Positions 29,301-36,947 of a DNA stretch of 61,800 nt are shown piece after piece (within the stretch, counting starts at the first letter, position 1; each line of letters opens with the position of its first letter). The position numbers and the translations under genes are program-made. The stretch covers positions 1 to 61,800 of IMG/VR virus record IMGVR_UViG_3300006789_000022; one strand, given 5' to 3'. This stretch comes from a virus. Below the pieces are notes generated by a model, which was not told the origin of the DNA, searched no databases, and saw only the letters and a list, made by a program, of their open reading frames with translations.

Positions 29301-32300
29301 ATGCGATTGATAATCGACCCTACTACCGGAGAAGACCTCCTCGCAAAGGAACTGGGCATCGCACTGTCTACATCAAAAATCTCCACGGGGGGATACGCGG
29401 GTGGTGTGACGCCTAACGTCCTGTCTACTCTTTACCCCAACAAGCCAGCAGATGTGGGGGGCAAGGAGACTTACGACGACGACGCTATCCGCGCTTACGC
29501 ACGGTCGCTCCAATACATCTTCATGCAGGACGCCGTGCCGTGGGCTAGGTTCGTTAAGCACACGAAGCAGGATGTTTTCTACAAAGTATCAAAGCGTGGA
29601 ACGACCTCCAGAGGGGGCGTTCGGTTTGAAACGCAGGAAGAAGCGGAGAAGTTCGCCGCTAGTGAAAATGCTAAAATTGATACGGGCAAAGTTGTAAAGG
29701 TTGAAGATGGCGAGGGGTATCAAATCCAGAATAAAAAGGACAAGCCATACAAGCTACGGAGCAAGGAAACAAAAAAGATGGAGGAAACCCCTGTCTTTGT
29801 TCCGACCGTCACCGAAGACCCCGACCTCACTGAGCAACAGCGTATCGACAAAGCCGATAAGGAAGCGAGGGAAGCAGCCGAGTCCTTTAGGCGAGACAAC
29901 CTGATGCACATCATTGGGGGCAACAACCAGTCCCACGGCTTTCACCTCACGTTTGGAGAAAATCTCACAGAGTCCAAGGAACAAGAGATACAGGACTTCT
30001 TAACGTCCGTGCATCCTGACTTCGGGTTCACGAAGGTAGGCGCTAACGAGATAGTTGTAATTAACTATAAGATGGATTACATGGGTATGCTTCCTGTGTT
30101 GACAGACGGGGTGTTTGCGGCTAAAATAAATCAACAATATGGCCAAGAAGCAGAACTCGCAGAAATCACAACCGTCGGAGAATACGGATACCACGACTGG
30201 GGATCTGACTCCGCTGCCGAGGGGATCTTTTCCCTCTCTACCAGATTCACACCCGCTGTTCAGCAGAGGCTTCGTGGTTGGCGGCAGGGGTTTCAGCGGA
30301 TCTCGGCCCAGCGGGTCACGACCCAGCCCCACGCCCAAATCTTCAGACTAGCTTCCGGCATCACCGCCCGAAGGGGCGACGAAGATTATGGCCTCGCAAG
30401 CGAAGCCATGCTGCAAGCGTTTGAGCCGCGCAGGGACAGGGACAGGGAGTCGGCTCTCTCCGAGAGGGGTTCTCTCGACGAACGGCGTGAGGAGTGGGCG
30501 ATTGAAGAAGCGGCAAAATTACACCGCGTAGTTAGCGCCCAAAAAAAATCACTCCAAGCAGGGGGGCCACCGATGGCCTCCGTGCATGATATCAAGCTGA
30601 TCGCAGCGGACAGGGGTTTCAACGACGAGGTTACTGAAATCTATCTTGAATATCTGAGCGTGAAACGCACCATTGCTCGCTTGGATAAAGCACACCGCAT
30701 TGACGATTTAACGACGACGGAGGAGGCGACGGAGCTACTGGTGGGCGAAGGTCACGGAGACGCAGACGTTAAAAGGTGGCGGGCTATTGACAAGGCCGCT
30801 CCTGAGATCGACGGTGCCGCTATTGGTGCGTTTCAATCACTAACATTCACTGAATGGGAGGCCGCGAAAGGGGGCTGGGCTGGGAGGAGTGGCGTAGATA
30901 TCGACCCAGACACTGGTAAACAAGAACCGCCAAGCTGGTTGGACAGGGTCAAGATGGCCCCGCAGATTGCGAAGAAAGCGCGGATCAAAGTCCGAAACCT
31001 CCACGCTCGGTTACAGGAGATCGACCAAGAGTTCTTTGAACTTGAGCGTCGGCGGAAGGAAGCAGACACGGCCCTTCTGTCTGGGGTGGCGACCCGTGCG
31101 AAAATTGATTCGCTGCAAAACGAACTGATCTTGGAAGTAGCCCGCCTGAGAGGTTACGCCCCGTCGCTGTATCACGGCACCGCTAGGAGGCTGAGTATAC
31201 AGGCCCTGTTCGACAAGTTCGGGATCTCCCATGTCAGGTTGATGCCGCTCCATCCAGAAATACCTCAACACCCTGACCGCAAGGTAAAGATTGTGATGAG
31301 GAAAGGTTATGACCCTGCCGAGGTGCCGACGGTTGTCCGCGACAGCATAGACGAGTTCGTGCATGAGCATAAGTTTGACCACAGGTATCCTTTCGAGGTT
31401 TACAAGGGGGCCACCGGAGAACACTACACTCCGGCCACTGGTCTGATTTTCCTGTCCCCAAGGCAATCACACGCGCACGGTTTCGCTATGGCAAAAGCGG
31501 GCCATATTAACCGGAAGATAGCCGGAGCTGGCTCCCGAATGAGGGTGACGGAGGATCTTATCCTGCCGACCTTCGTCAAGGTGGACAAGATTTTTGACCC
31601 CCGTAAAGACTGGAGGTTAGTTGAGGATGTTCTCAACAGGTTAAGGCGGAAGCGGCATCTGATGGGGGAGGACGTATGGATGGAAACCGAACTGGATAAA
31701 CCATTCCACCTCCCGTCCAAGGCCGAAAGACAGGGCCTCACGGATGCCGCAGACAGGGCAGATGAGCAGGCAGCAGACTACTACAGGCTCATCAACGGCA
31801 AGTGGGATTGGTGGGAAAGGCCAGAGGTCGTCGATGCCGTGTTTGACTTGGGGTTTGACGCGATGCTCGTGTCTGAAAGTCCCGACTCACACGGGGTGCA
31901 GTCGGACGGACGAATGAATCTCGCGGTGCGTGACCCCGAGAAGCTCAAGACCGCACACCCCAGAACCTACGACAGGGACGGGAACCTCATCCCGCCATCG
32001 AAGCGGTTCGACGAGAGCAAGGACGCCCACATGTATTCAGGAATCACGACCCAGTTCGGTTGGACGGGGGACGAGGAACTGACCGCAGAGCAGACCAAGG
32101 AACTGGGGGAGATCCAGAAAGAACACGACAGCATCCTTAACGAGTATAAACATATTCTGGATAAGGGATCGCAGGCATGGCGTGGTGATGGTGGACGACA
32201 CAGGCGGAACGTCTTAACGGGACTGTCCCGCACAGAAGAAGTTCATCAAGGTTACCGATGGGACTTCATGGGCGAAGACGACTTGGGGTTCGGGTTTACT

Positions 32301-35300
32301 CCAGACCCCGAGCAGTATGAGGAGAACGCGGGCCAATTCGGGGCGGTGCCTGAGATGGGCATAGCAAATGTTACGATAGCTGAAATCGCCGCCCGACTTC
32401 AACCGCTCGTGAACAGGGCGGCAGAGATAGCGGGGTGGTCCCACAGACACATGTATCACGGAACGTCCTACGCTGAACAACCAGCAGGGGAACTGCCGTT
32501 CTGGAAGGAGCAGCCCGAACCCCACCGCCCCACGTTTGGCACGTTCGACCCCACTAAGTCCGATTACGCCGGACCAAAAGGACTCGTCTTCTTCTCGCCG
32601 AAAGTCCACAGGGCCGAAGAGTTTATAGGGATGCAGGAGGGAGGAGGCGGCCACGCGATCATTCCGGTGGTCACGAAAGCAGACATGAACATCTTCGACC
32701 CCCGCACCAACTGGGAAGAGTTCGTGGATGTTATTGTCATGTATCACGCCCTTGAATACCTCGGCCCCGAAGCCGAGGGCATGACGGACGAGGAGATCGT
32801 TCAACGGTTCATCGACGACAACACGGCGAAAGGCAAGGCTGGCGAGGCTTTCACTGACCAGAGCATGAATAGGATCAAAACAGGGAACTGGATCTACTGG
32901 GAGAAGCCGCTTGTCGTGGACGCGATCATGGCCAAATACGACGGGATGTTGGTTTCTGAGCCTGTTACCTTCAGCAAAGAACAGTTAGACGAAGCTGGCC
33001 TCGTTAAGGACGAGCATATGAACCTCGCCTTGCGTAACCCCAGCCTAGTCAAGAGCGTGGCACCGATCACCTTGGACTCAAAGGGGGAGATCGTCCCACT
33101 GAGCGAGCGGTTCAACCCAGCCAGCCCCGCGTTCATCCACTCCGGCATCACGTTCGGTGACGCGTCCGACCTCCCGTCCGAGTTCAACTCGGAGGGCGTG
33201 GACTACAGCCAGTTCATCGAGGTTCTGGAGATGCCCTTCATCGAGAAGGGACCGTTCCAGAAAGTGAAGGGAACGTGGAGGAAACTGTTCAAGGGCGAGA
33301 CCGACCCAACTGTGCAGCGTTACGTCCGGCAGCGGGACGCGTTCCTCAGAACGAACGACAAGATCGTCGAGGAATACCACTCCAAGTATAAGTCTGCTCT
33401 GGAGAAGGACTTCCCGAACCCCGACGACATCCCGTGGGACGACATCCAAGCAGCCACCGGAACCACTGACAACATCGACCCAGACCCAGACAACGTGTTG
33501 CTGGATGCACGGAACAAGGAGAAGGATGCAGCCCACGCCCAGTATCAGGCCGACCTCGCTACCGAGTATGCGAAGCACAAGCAGGCGGAAGATGCCGAGA
33601 AGGCAAAGATCGCCACCGAACCGGACCCAGACAAGCGCAAGACCCTCTACAGGGCAGCGGCAGACGCACGGAGGGCAAAGCAAAAGGCTTCAAAAGCGGC
33701 GCTCGGGACTACCAAGGGAGCCGCCGACGAAGCGGCCCAGCAAAAATACGAAGACGCCAAGGACAAGTCATTTGAGACGAAGAAGGCAGACATGATCAAG
33801 GACAGGAACGAGGCGTTCGACAGGCTACGGTCCACCGCCCCAAGCCTGTTCCCCGTCCTCCTCGACCTCCGGCGTCTGACCGACGAGCTATCTGCTCAGG
33901 CCAAGAGTCTGTTCGGGGTGTTCTCCGCGAAAGACCTGAGCGTTAAGTTCGATAACAATATGGGGCTTTACGTCACGCGCAGGTATCACATGTTCTCCGA
34001 CACCGACTACGTCGAGCGCATCCTTAGATCGGAGGCGACTAACGACAAGGCCGTCAGGGACGCGGCCATCGACTTCATGCGGGACCAGTTCATCAAGTTT
34101 GAATTCGACAGGTTCAAGCAGGACGGGCGGTCAGATGCCGACGCGCTTGCTGCCGCCGAAGCTAAATACGACAGCAGGGAACGGGGCGGACAGTCCTTGG
34201 GCTACCAGATGGCCCGTGATTTCCTCCAGTCCTTTGACACGGACACGGGTCCGATGGACTTCGCGTCGGCGTTCGACTTCGCAGGGAAGCCCGCCTCCCT
34301 GCCCGCCAGACTGTCCGACTCCCTCAAGGCGCTGACCAAGAACCTTGAAGGCAGGGCCGAGATCCCGAAGCCGCTCGCGGACCTGATGGGCGCGAACAAC
34401 GTGCCGGAGGACAGCATCGACTCGCTCCTCTACACGTTAGGCACGGTCTCCAAGATCGCCGCCCACCAGTCATTCCTTAATAAGATGAGGCAGCAGGGCG
34501 AGGTTGACGGGTGGCTTATGACCAACCAGCAGAAGAAGGATGCGGAAAAGAAAGCCAAGACGAAGGAGGAGTTCGACCGCATCAGTTCGATGAAGCCAAT
34601 CGTATCCTCCGGTGCTGACAGTGGGCTGAACCCGTTGGCTGGGATGTGGGTGGACAGGGACGTTCACGACGACATCCAGCCTATGTTCCAGCAGACCGTC
34701 AGGGAGCCTAACGACGCGTCCTCTCGGGTGCTGCACAACGCGATGACCTACGCCCAGAAGGCAACGGGCTTCGCCATGGCGGCCAAGACGTTGGGTTCGG
34801 TAGGATTCTACCTCCGCAACATGCTCAGTAACGTGCTGTTCTTTGGTCCGGCGCAAGGATACTGGGGGGCAGGCAAGTCCCTCATCTCCGGCGACCCCAC
34901 CGAGGGGACGGGCATGTCTGCGGTCATGGCCACCGGAAGGGCCTTCAGGGGCAACGCAGCCCGTAGCAGCGCATACCTGCGGGAGCTTGAAGCTCTTGGG
35001 GTGTTCGGTGACGAGGTCCGCTCCGAGATCATGCTCAAGTTGATGCGCGGCGAGGAGACGTTCGCGTCCCTTGAATCGCAACTGCAAGACCTCAACAAGA
35101 GGGCCGCGACAATCAAGGGGGCTAAGGCGTTACAGTCTATCCAGAACACTGCCGCCCGTCTCGGGTCCGCAATGGATTCGTTCTACAAGATCGGATACTT
35201 TGAGCACGAGTTGGCGGTCATCGAGGAAGCAGCCAAGCACGAGGAGGAGACGGGGATGCCGAAGAAGGACCGGAAGTATTCTCTTATGGAGCCTTACCAG

Positions 35301-36551
35301 CGGAAGCAACACGCCGCCGACATCATCTCGGCCACCGCTCAGTCATACGCCCGTGCTCTCCCAGTCATCAAGAAGATCAGCGGCTCGGGGTTCGGCCTCC
35401 TCTTCGCACCGTTCATCCGGTTCACGGCAGAGGTTCCACGAATCGCGGTGAACACGTTCACGCTGGCGCGTAAGGAGATGAAGGATTCCAATCCAGTCAT
35501 CAAGGCCCGAGGGCGGAGACGCATGACGGGCTTCAGTGCCGTGGCGATCTTCTCCACTGCGGTCCCCGCCATGCTCCAGAAACTCCTGTCCGACATGGGC
35601 GAGGACGAGGACGAGGCGTTCCGTATGTCCCTCCCCCCTTATCTCAGAAATCATACTTTCTATTACTTCAGGGGGGACAGCGCCATCGCCAAGGCAGCGC
35701 GTAAATTGTCAGGGGGCAAGGAGGGAGACCTCACCACGTTCGACCTCACCTACCTGAACCCGTTCGCCGTGATCGCTGACCCGTTCCTCCGTGGGATGGA
35801 GCACCTCGTGAGAGGGGAGCCGATGGTCGCAGCCGAGAAGATCGTGACGACCGCGTTCCTTGAGCCATACCTCGGGGACCAGATCCTCGCCGGATCTATC
35901 GTTGACGTTAAGGAGAACCGAGACGCCAGATCAGGCAGGCCGATCTACGAGGAGTCTGACCCGCTGTGGAGGAAGCTCGGCAAGATGAGCCTCTACGTCG
36001 GCAAGGAGGCTTACGGCCCACGGACCCCGATGAAGTTTCACGAGGCGTGGAAATCGGCTGGGGGAGAGGTGAACAAGTTCGCCGACTCGCCGTTCGGGAT
36101 AATCCTGAGTGAGTTTTATCCGGTAAGGCCCCGCTCAAATGACCCAGCCGACCAGTTCTCTCGGGTCGTATACCAACTGAGGGACGAGCAACGGCGCGTC
36201 CAGCAGAGGTTCAACAAGCTCAAGCAGTCCAAGGGCATGGGCGAGCGAGAGGTCAAGGCCATCCACAGGGACATCAGGAAGTCCCGCATGAGGATCAACA
36301 GCAAGTTGTCTCAGGCCATGCGTGGGTTCAACGGACTCGGCGTCAACAACTACGACCTCTACCAGCAACTACGCGGGGCGCGATACGGGGAGCGGAGATC
36401 CAAGCTACTCTTCTCAGGGTTCATGGAGAATCCGGTCCCGACCACTGACCTCGTCGAGACCCTGATGCGGACGCCACAAGGACAGCAGCGGCTCAGGTGG
36501 CTGATGGAGGAACACTCGGAGAACCCAAGGTTCCTGAAGCTGGACGACTAG
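20367..36551 (+). CDS. Giant polyvalent protein (5,394 aa) with SGIT-punctuated modules
   Basis: One uninterrupted frame covers 26% of the window. Segments in order: N-terminal helical part with Gly/Ala-rich hydrophobic stretches (about 520-800) that could insert in membranes; a zincin-like HELIH at 1694-1698 with Glu1778 downstream; a degenerate EEIAH at 2027-2031; a kinase-like module (Lys2258, NWDVVG, Asp2345-Asn2346, Asp2359 in HVDTGG); a region with NFYKN and VTVDMW motifs (about 2670-2830); two ADP-ribosyltransferase-like modules opening with YHGT at 3602 and 4030; a charged coiled region; an LPD38-like C-terminus from about 4800. Eight SGI(T/S) motifs (Ser 879, 1429, 2213, 2461, 2594, 3330, 3891, 4259) lie between modules. 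It is probably packaged and injected. Processing at these sites is my inference. Confidence 0.85.
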   Translation: MSEQTDTPTVNTLGFSEWSTENVYADPLESRLKFGDYVREEFIKADAYTPDVETGVRQGLADMLREGGLLEPDGANAEELAQRMEDIQRGKTFDQLARTFQQSLPEHGEDQRTLDNYFAAAVESPSPEYAEELQPLREKAGDVVNRNRDQLLRVKVDAGELPMARLSNGQLIVGEAAARMDLVDAIKASSEGGVAMGDALAAQAQLETPDGFSIPLYRIQRLARATRLLEVERKQNEDFDIQLDGLSTEAAQSEYSTMDWLEHKADNLGRGISNFFGRIMGQGEDIDKAEERREAVNEARGSDIRQIAAKYALKFDMRPEDMELAVEQMVLDNAVNKQMFEFHDADDDDVGKNLRIGGYGLPTMSVQAMINKDVFDKTLAANPELSGEVKTMLNKQRISHLRSEFTQLDKFLSDYGSSVSDEWNKALIAGRTAGVEDYKILEGFVADKDNYNEFAERAAGIGMSFLNGVGQLFAAIPAAFGFDPAQDYLASVSQKNADRRQLAAVFGEEFGLLQDAAETAFPMLIDIGATVLLAAATAPAGGAGGVAYASLKAGGTATASMTAKGMFKSITSNVFRKTGAKSTVAQAEDLLEASLIKGTKEGAVDILNAYNSKLSAHLGNLPAIFIPAATRSGSATYGAVYNQLKQDPSVSEEDAHDRALGAMLMAGTFTGVLTAAFSTIGRGGVEDALLKGLSYKQMKRAGEEITGKLGGDFLSAAQKAIKTTMKKYSFGGVKGLAKNVFDEGVEESIDEFVNGLVTDAALHEDTPMLERLQQTWHAFVLGGIMGGSVPLVQRTFRALQPDVLREREKTSFYEDVLEEMSADLTANGAPVTAQYVNMVVSDMRRKDARASVIPSLEEQEAELGRREPEATEEGTQLPSGITPDPEMEALLEEKVNPDSAARAVNNVLGSSVPAVAGADPTTVEAKGNLMHQLELPVQEAGALENSDHQAVRNLIPRRTEGVEPDVFEGTRPPKKKAIIDPARAEEAEAIEVGFRETVRQIDEAEALYKKMDQQVAGAEVAGESSVRRALEQRVREGKAVSPEQAIELRGEAFKDRVLALKDLKVEQKLESPETRLAALYEQEYAQTEERQREEDFRDNFGPEDLETGAMRQNNTVAVDGIIRSGFPQVLTVAKLKRLGIPFNQDTTSAVFLREANHQIQRQISEAYPKLPVTRPEGGFALDSAYGQGKVFLDRVGRGQFNNDPLTMLSLLETGASIVVDPAHLDSPTLNPAFRFARVGDNVVVSDIMVPESGGLVSALTPTDRALVLQPDYTRVVDLVERVLTLRDEGLREPDAVIDSPFEPNTQTTAQEVLTQLEEGVGIDKFVTPNTGELAPEFAESAQIELRLRAQEALFTDGKVSLVGLGREVADTYMAEQTARLKHSKESFVASVSVNEAADLQADPDYNAASEVEDTYTPFPENAPPPFPESGISNLLNEAHADAVAALDGDSNLRQSVVLLVQNEVFNTSSIDFNRTSTKRLWSYVVQWMAQGNHKTSPASIEFQKALKGRRFEMGTPVREALQLMALSSASVEGTPKTDAAYRAFLRDKIRGLKGGAEPSDAEVFSFHNYVRGSVGALLLRSQPSGMSKAHDQKTNKKAIAALGLKDGDPESIIEALERIVGVSDRAQKEYDSHLVSIARLLLQSPDFIRSIELSIDETDLNYAGKFDTLTDGTPAISININGHNPRGVADTLVHELIHAYVTGVTRKPAAQQTRQEAAAIGLLEGVIADIRADFKAISNQETTPVVFSQRAVPSVMGRGRVYKYHDTRVYDALANVDEFVAHFLTSTDFQKFVKTMLADRNAPALYSRFEQVVAAIRSFFLGANPEFDSAFSAVLDLSHSSVLAAGPRRRSRRKLISVEEFLTLPNKESRTAKDFVADSVFPTDPATNSTTSKEPVTTESIVGKIAEDVSRSQQEAVRLSSGVQGATGVDVDAQQRGRANVERLLSLIRNRIVPPEMRMEVDTSKRSVDADGNMVAPPMMYVDSNTGTLIVNPLELSGLLKEFQANNGGRPLSIRTQMNITAVIANEEIAHAASVATITKAERDELINGMTFADAEETVSNYGDEGNVGNRERLLEGWRNGDPAAQREIVEERLRQHAQKVTRGFTTEEEIAFLRRNPNLVQQIIRYFQRFLKKLGYYRSRRDISPQMRTAVDRVVNEIRALEAGYRYSTNLKPFDPNNPESVIEQFRKQANMNKPIERADEPREAEPAMAASGITAQVPADAGEVIDARGWTKVGRQLGSNMGGVYEDGEGNKFYFKESKSPEHARNEVLATILYETAGADILPIRLATGKNAAGEDVLGTASEWREDFTDFDPQDPAMRKAAFPDFAIHAWLANWDVVGLVYDNLMVDGEGNVVHVDTGGALKFRAQGEPKGGAWNEGGSEFATLRVMGQAGEVFGGMSTTDLQNSANELRKMSDDVIRSAVERVMGVGADGTDMANTLIARRNNILNVAFGEGQFVSSGITAGRDVQQQAGVTRGGLNSFAQKVETGVVSASMAADTLASLPNSDRNRATELLHKRTKFMRALWAALGLSQDTFQDRQTRLSNFRRALNRRADDLDATTQKQQTPVIGDDVRKFDPVDRQAAKELSRGLASGITVGDFDFDGVFPEGLEYDRFEDGRFRGTPLRKFQEGMLSEGEKPSEDPLTEKDVEELEERLKKLTVEGEVGRYWYEDAAKKILEITNGNVVEAEKLIALLAIYSPQTGVQVNTYFAIRGYEQHANKVSRKDYKVKTAVQDNKARAVLYDNRDWVGRKTDNFYKNIMFHIVQEATPEQLRAMRIDTAFLEDIQQPVTVDMWVYRALGYDTIGLTDKEGKGPFGFSEKMINRLTYSLNQNLAEGEPRYEAHQVQAMIWTAIKARSENKAVKKKTEAESIAAGDLVRRGKERIFVRRKVIKMVKGEETEVMSDAPSERDHQRRWTENALAATGVDFVEASRSFDYFVNSMGLLATWEVIASEQTEMGKRLAAMSIDEKRSFTEQAMRLIIDPTTGEDLLAKELGIALSTSKISTGGYAGGVTPNVLSTLYPNKPADVGGKETYDDDAIRAYARSLQYIFMQDAVPWARFVKHTKQDVFYKVSKRGTTSRGGVRFETQEEAEKFAASENAKIDTGKVVKVEDGEGYQIQNKKDKPYKLRSKETKKMEETPVFVPTVTEDPDLTEQQRIDKADKEAREAAESFRRDNLMHIIGGNNQSHGFHLTFGENLTESKEQEIQDFLTSVHPDFGFTKVGANEIVVINYKMDYMGMLPVLTDGVFAAKINQQYGQEAELAEITTVGEYGYHDWGSDSAAEGIFSLSTRFTPAVQQRLRGWRQGFQRISAQRVTTQPHAQIFRLASGITARRGDEDYGLASEAMLQAFEPRRDRDRESALSERGSLDERREEWAIEEAAKLHRVVSAQKKSLQAGGPPMASVHDIKLIAADRGFNDEVTEIYLEYLSVKRTIARLDKAHRIDDLTTTEEATELLVGEGHGDADVKRWRAIDKAAPEIDGAAIGAFQSLTFTEWEAAKGGWAGRSGVDIDPDTGKQEPPSWLDRVKMAPQIAKKARIKVRNLHARLQEIDQEFFELERRRKEADTALLSGVATRAKIDSLQNELILEVARLRGYAPSLYHGTARRLSIQALFDKFGISHVRLMPLHPEIPQHPDRKVKIVMRKGYDPAEVPTVVRDSIDEFVHEHKFDHRYPFEVYKGATGEHYTPATGLIFLSPRQSHAHGFAMAKAGHINRKIAGAGSRMRVTEDLILPTFVKVDKIFDPRKDWRLVEDVLNRLRRKRHLMGEDVWMETELDKPFHLPSKAERQGLTDAADRADEQAADYYRLINGKWDWWERPEVVDAVFDLGFDAMLVSESPDSHGVQSDGRMNLAVRDPEKLKTAHPRTYDRDGNLIPPSKRFDESKDAHMYSGITTQFGWTGDEELTAEQTKELGEIQKEHDSILNEYKHILDKGSQAWRGDGGRHRRNVLTGLSRTEEVHQGYRWDFMGEDDLGFGFTPDPEQYEENAGQFGAVPEMGIANVTIAEIAARLQPLVNRAAEIAGWSHRHMYHGTSYAEQPAGELPFWKEQPEPHRPTFGTFDPTKSDYAGPKGLVFFSPKVHRAEEFIGMQEGGGGHAIIPVVTKADMNIFDPRTNWEEFVDVIVMYHALEYLGPEAEGMTDEEIVQRFIDDNTAKGKAGEAFTDQSMNRIKTGNWIYWEKPLVVDAIMAKYDGMLVSEPVTFSKEQLDEAGLVKDEHMNLALRNPSLVKSVAPITLDSKGEIVPLSERFNPASPAFIHSGITFGDASDLPSEFNSEGVDYSQFIEVLEMPFIEKGPFQKVKGTWRKLFKGETDPTVQRYVRQRDAFLRTNDKIVEEYHSKYKSALEKDFPNPDDIPWDDIQAATGTTDNIDPDPDNVLLDARNKEKDAAHAQYQADLATEYAKHKQAEDAEKAKIATEPDPDKRKTLYRAAADARRAKQKASKAALGTTKGAADEAAQQKYEDAKDKSFETKKADMIKDRNEAFDRLRSTAPSLFPVLLDLRRLTDELSAQAKSLFGVFSAKDLSVKFDNNMGLYVTRRYHMFSDTDYVERILRSEATNDKAVRDAAIDFMRDQFIKFEFDRFKQDGRSDADALAAAEAKYDSRERGGQSLGYQMARDFLQSFDTDTGPMDFASAFDFAGKPASLPARLSDSLKALTKNLEGRAEIPKPLADLMGANNVPEDSIDSLLYTLGTVSKIAAHQSFLNKMRQQGEVDGWLMTNQQKKDAEKKAKTKEEFDRISSMKPIVSSGADSGLNPLAGMWVDRDVHDDIQPMFQQTVREPNDASSRVLHNAMTYAQKATGFAMAAKTLGSVGFYLRNMLSNVLFFGPAQGYWGAGKSLISGDPTEGTGMSAVMATGRAFRGNAARSSAYLRELEALGVFGDEVRSEIMLKLMRGEETFASLESQLQDLNKRAATIKGAKALQSIQNTAARLGSAMDSFYKIGYFEHELAVIEEAAKHEEETGMPKKDRKYSLMEPYQRKQHAADIISATAQSYARALPVIKKISGSGFGLLFAPFIRFTAEVPRIAVNTFTLARKEMKDSNPVIKARGRRRMTGFSAVAIFSTAVPAMLQKLLSDMGEDEDEAFRMSLPPYLRNHTFYYFRGDSAIAKAARKLSGGKEGDLTTFDLTYLNPFAVIADPFLRGMEHLVRGEPMVAAEKIVTTAFLEPYLGDQILAGSIVDVKENRDARSGRPIYEESDPLWRKLGKMSLYVGKEAYGPRTPMKFHEAWKSAGGEVNKFADSPFGIILSEFYPVRPRSNDPADQFSRVVYQLRDEQRRVQQRFNKLKQSKGMGEREVKAIHRDIRKSRMRINSKLSQAMRGFNGLGVNNYDLYQQLRGARYGERRSKLLFSGFMENPVPTTDLVETLMRTPQGQQRLRWLMEEHSENPRFLKLDD

Positions 36552-36736
36552 CTCTCGCCCTCGATGCCGAGCTTGGCAGCCTCCCAGCCGTGCCTCATGC
36601 CCATCAGGTAGAGGGCGTCGAGGTTCTTGGCGAGGGTGTCCTTCGACCACTTGCGGTCGGCTACGTTCTTGACGATCTCGTCGGCACGCTTCTGGTGCTC
36701 GGTGGCTTGGCGGCTTTGCAGTTTGTCTAATGTCAT
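36548..36736 (-). CDS. Small helical protein, 62 aa
   Basis: A 62-residue helical protein (MTLDKLQSRQATEHQKRADE start). It is the last gene of the long leftward block. Its stop shares CTAG with the stop of the giant gene, so two convergent operons meet with no spacer. The ATG lies just after the stop of the next upstream gene. No family recognised. Confidence 0.5.
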   Translation of the reverse strand: MTLDKLQSRQATEHQKRADEIVKNVADRKWSKDTLAKNLDALYLMGMRHGWEAAKLGIEGES

Positions 36737-36737
36737 T

Positions 36738-36947
36738 TTAATTTTTGTGGATAACGTCGGTCAGTCTGATGGCGATATTGTATTGGGCCTTGGTGTCTAG
36801 GATCGGGGAGGCGGGTAGGATCTTGTCACCTATGATCGGATACAGTTTACAGGTTTCAGGGTCCACCGGATCATCGTCGAAATACTCACCCTGAATCATC
36901 ATGGGCATTCCGTTCGGGAAGAACTCTCGGACTATCTGTCTATACAC
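36738..36947 (-). CDS. Small protein downstream of the helicase, 69 aa
   Basis: A 69-residue protein (MYRQIVREFFPNGMP start) with an acidic centre (FDDDPVDPE). It overlaps the end of the helicase gene by eight bases and is therefore translationally coupled to it. It may be a helicase accessory subunit. No motif is recognised. Confidence 0.5.
   Translation of the reverse strand: MYRQIVREFFPNGMPMMIQGEYFDDDPVDPETCKLYPIIGDKILPASPILDTKAQYNIAIRLTDVIHKN

Noticed and set aside
20367-36551. The giant protein as an N4-like virion RNA polymerase
   Set aside because: I could not find the polymerase motifs (TxxGR and the A, B and C motifs) in the chain, and the recognised modules are of polyvalent-protein type.
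20367-36551. A frameshift or sequencing error joining several genes into one frame
   Set aside because: The frame is open for 16.2 kb with constant coding character and SGIT motifs at module borders, which argues for one designed chain.
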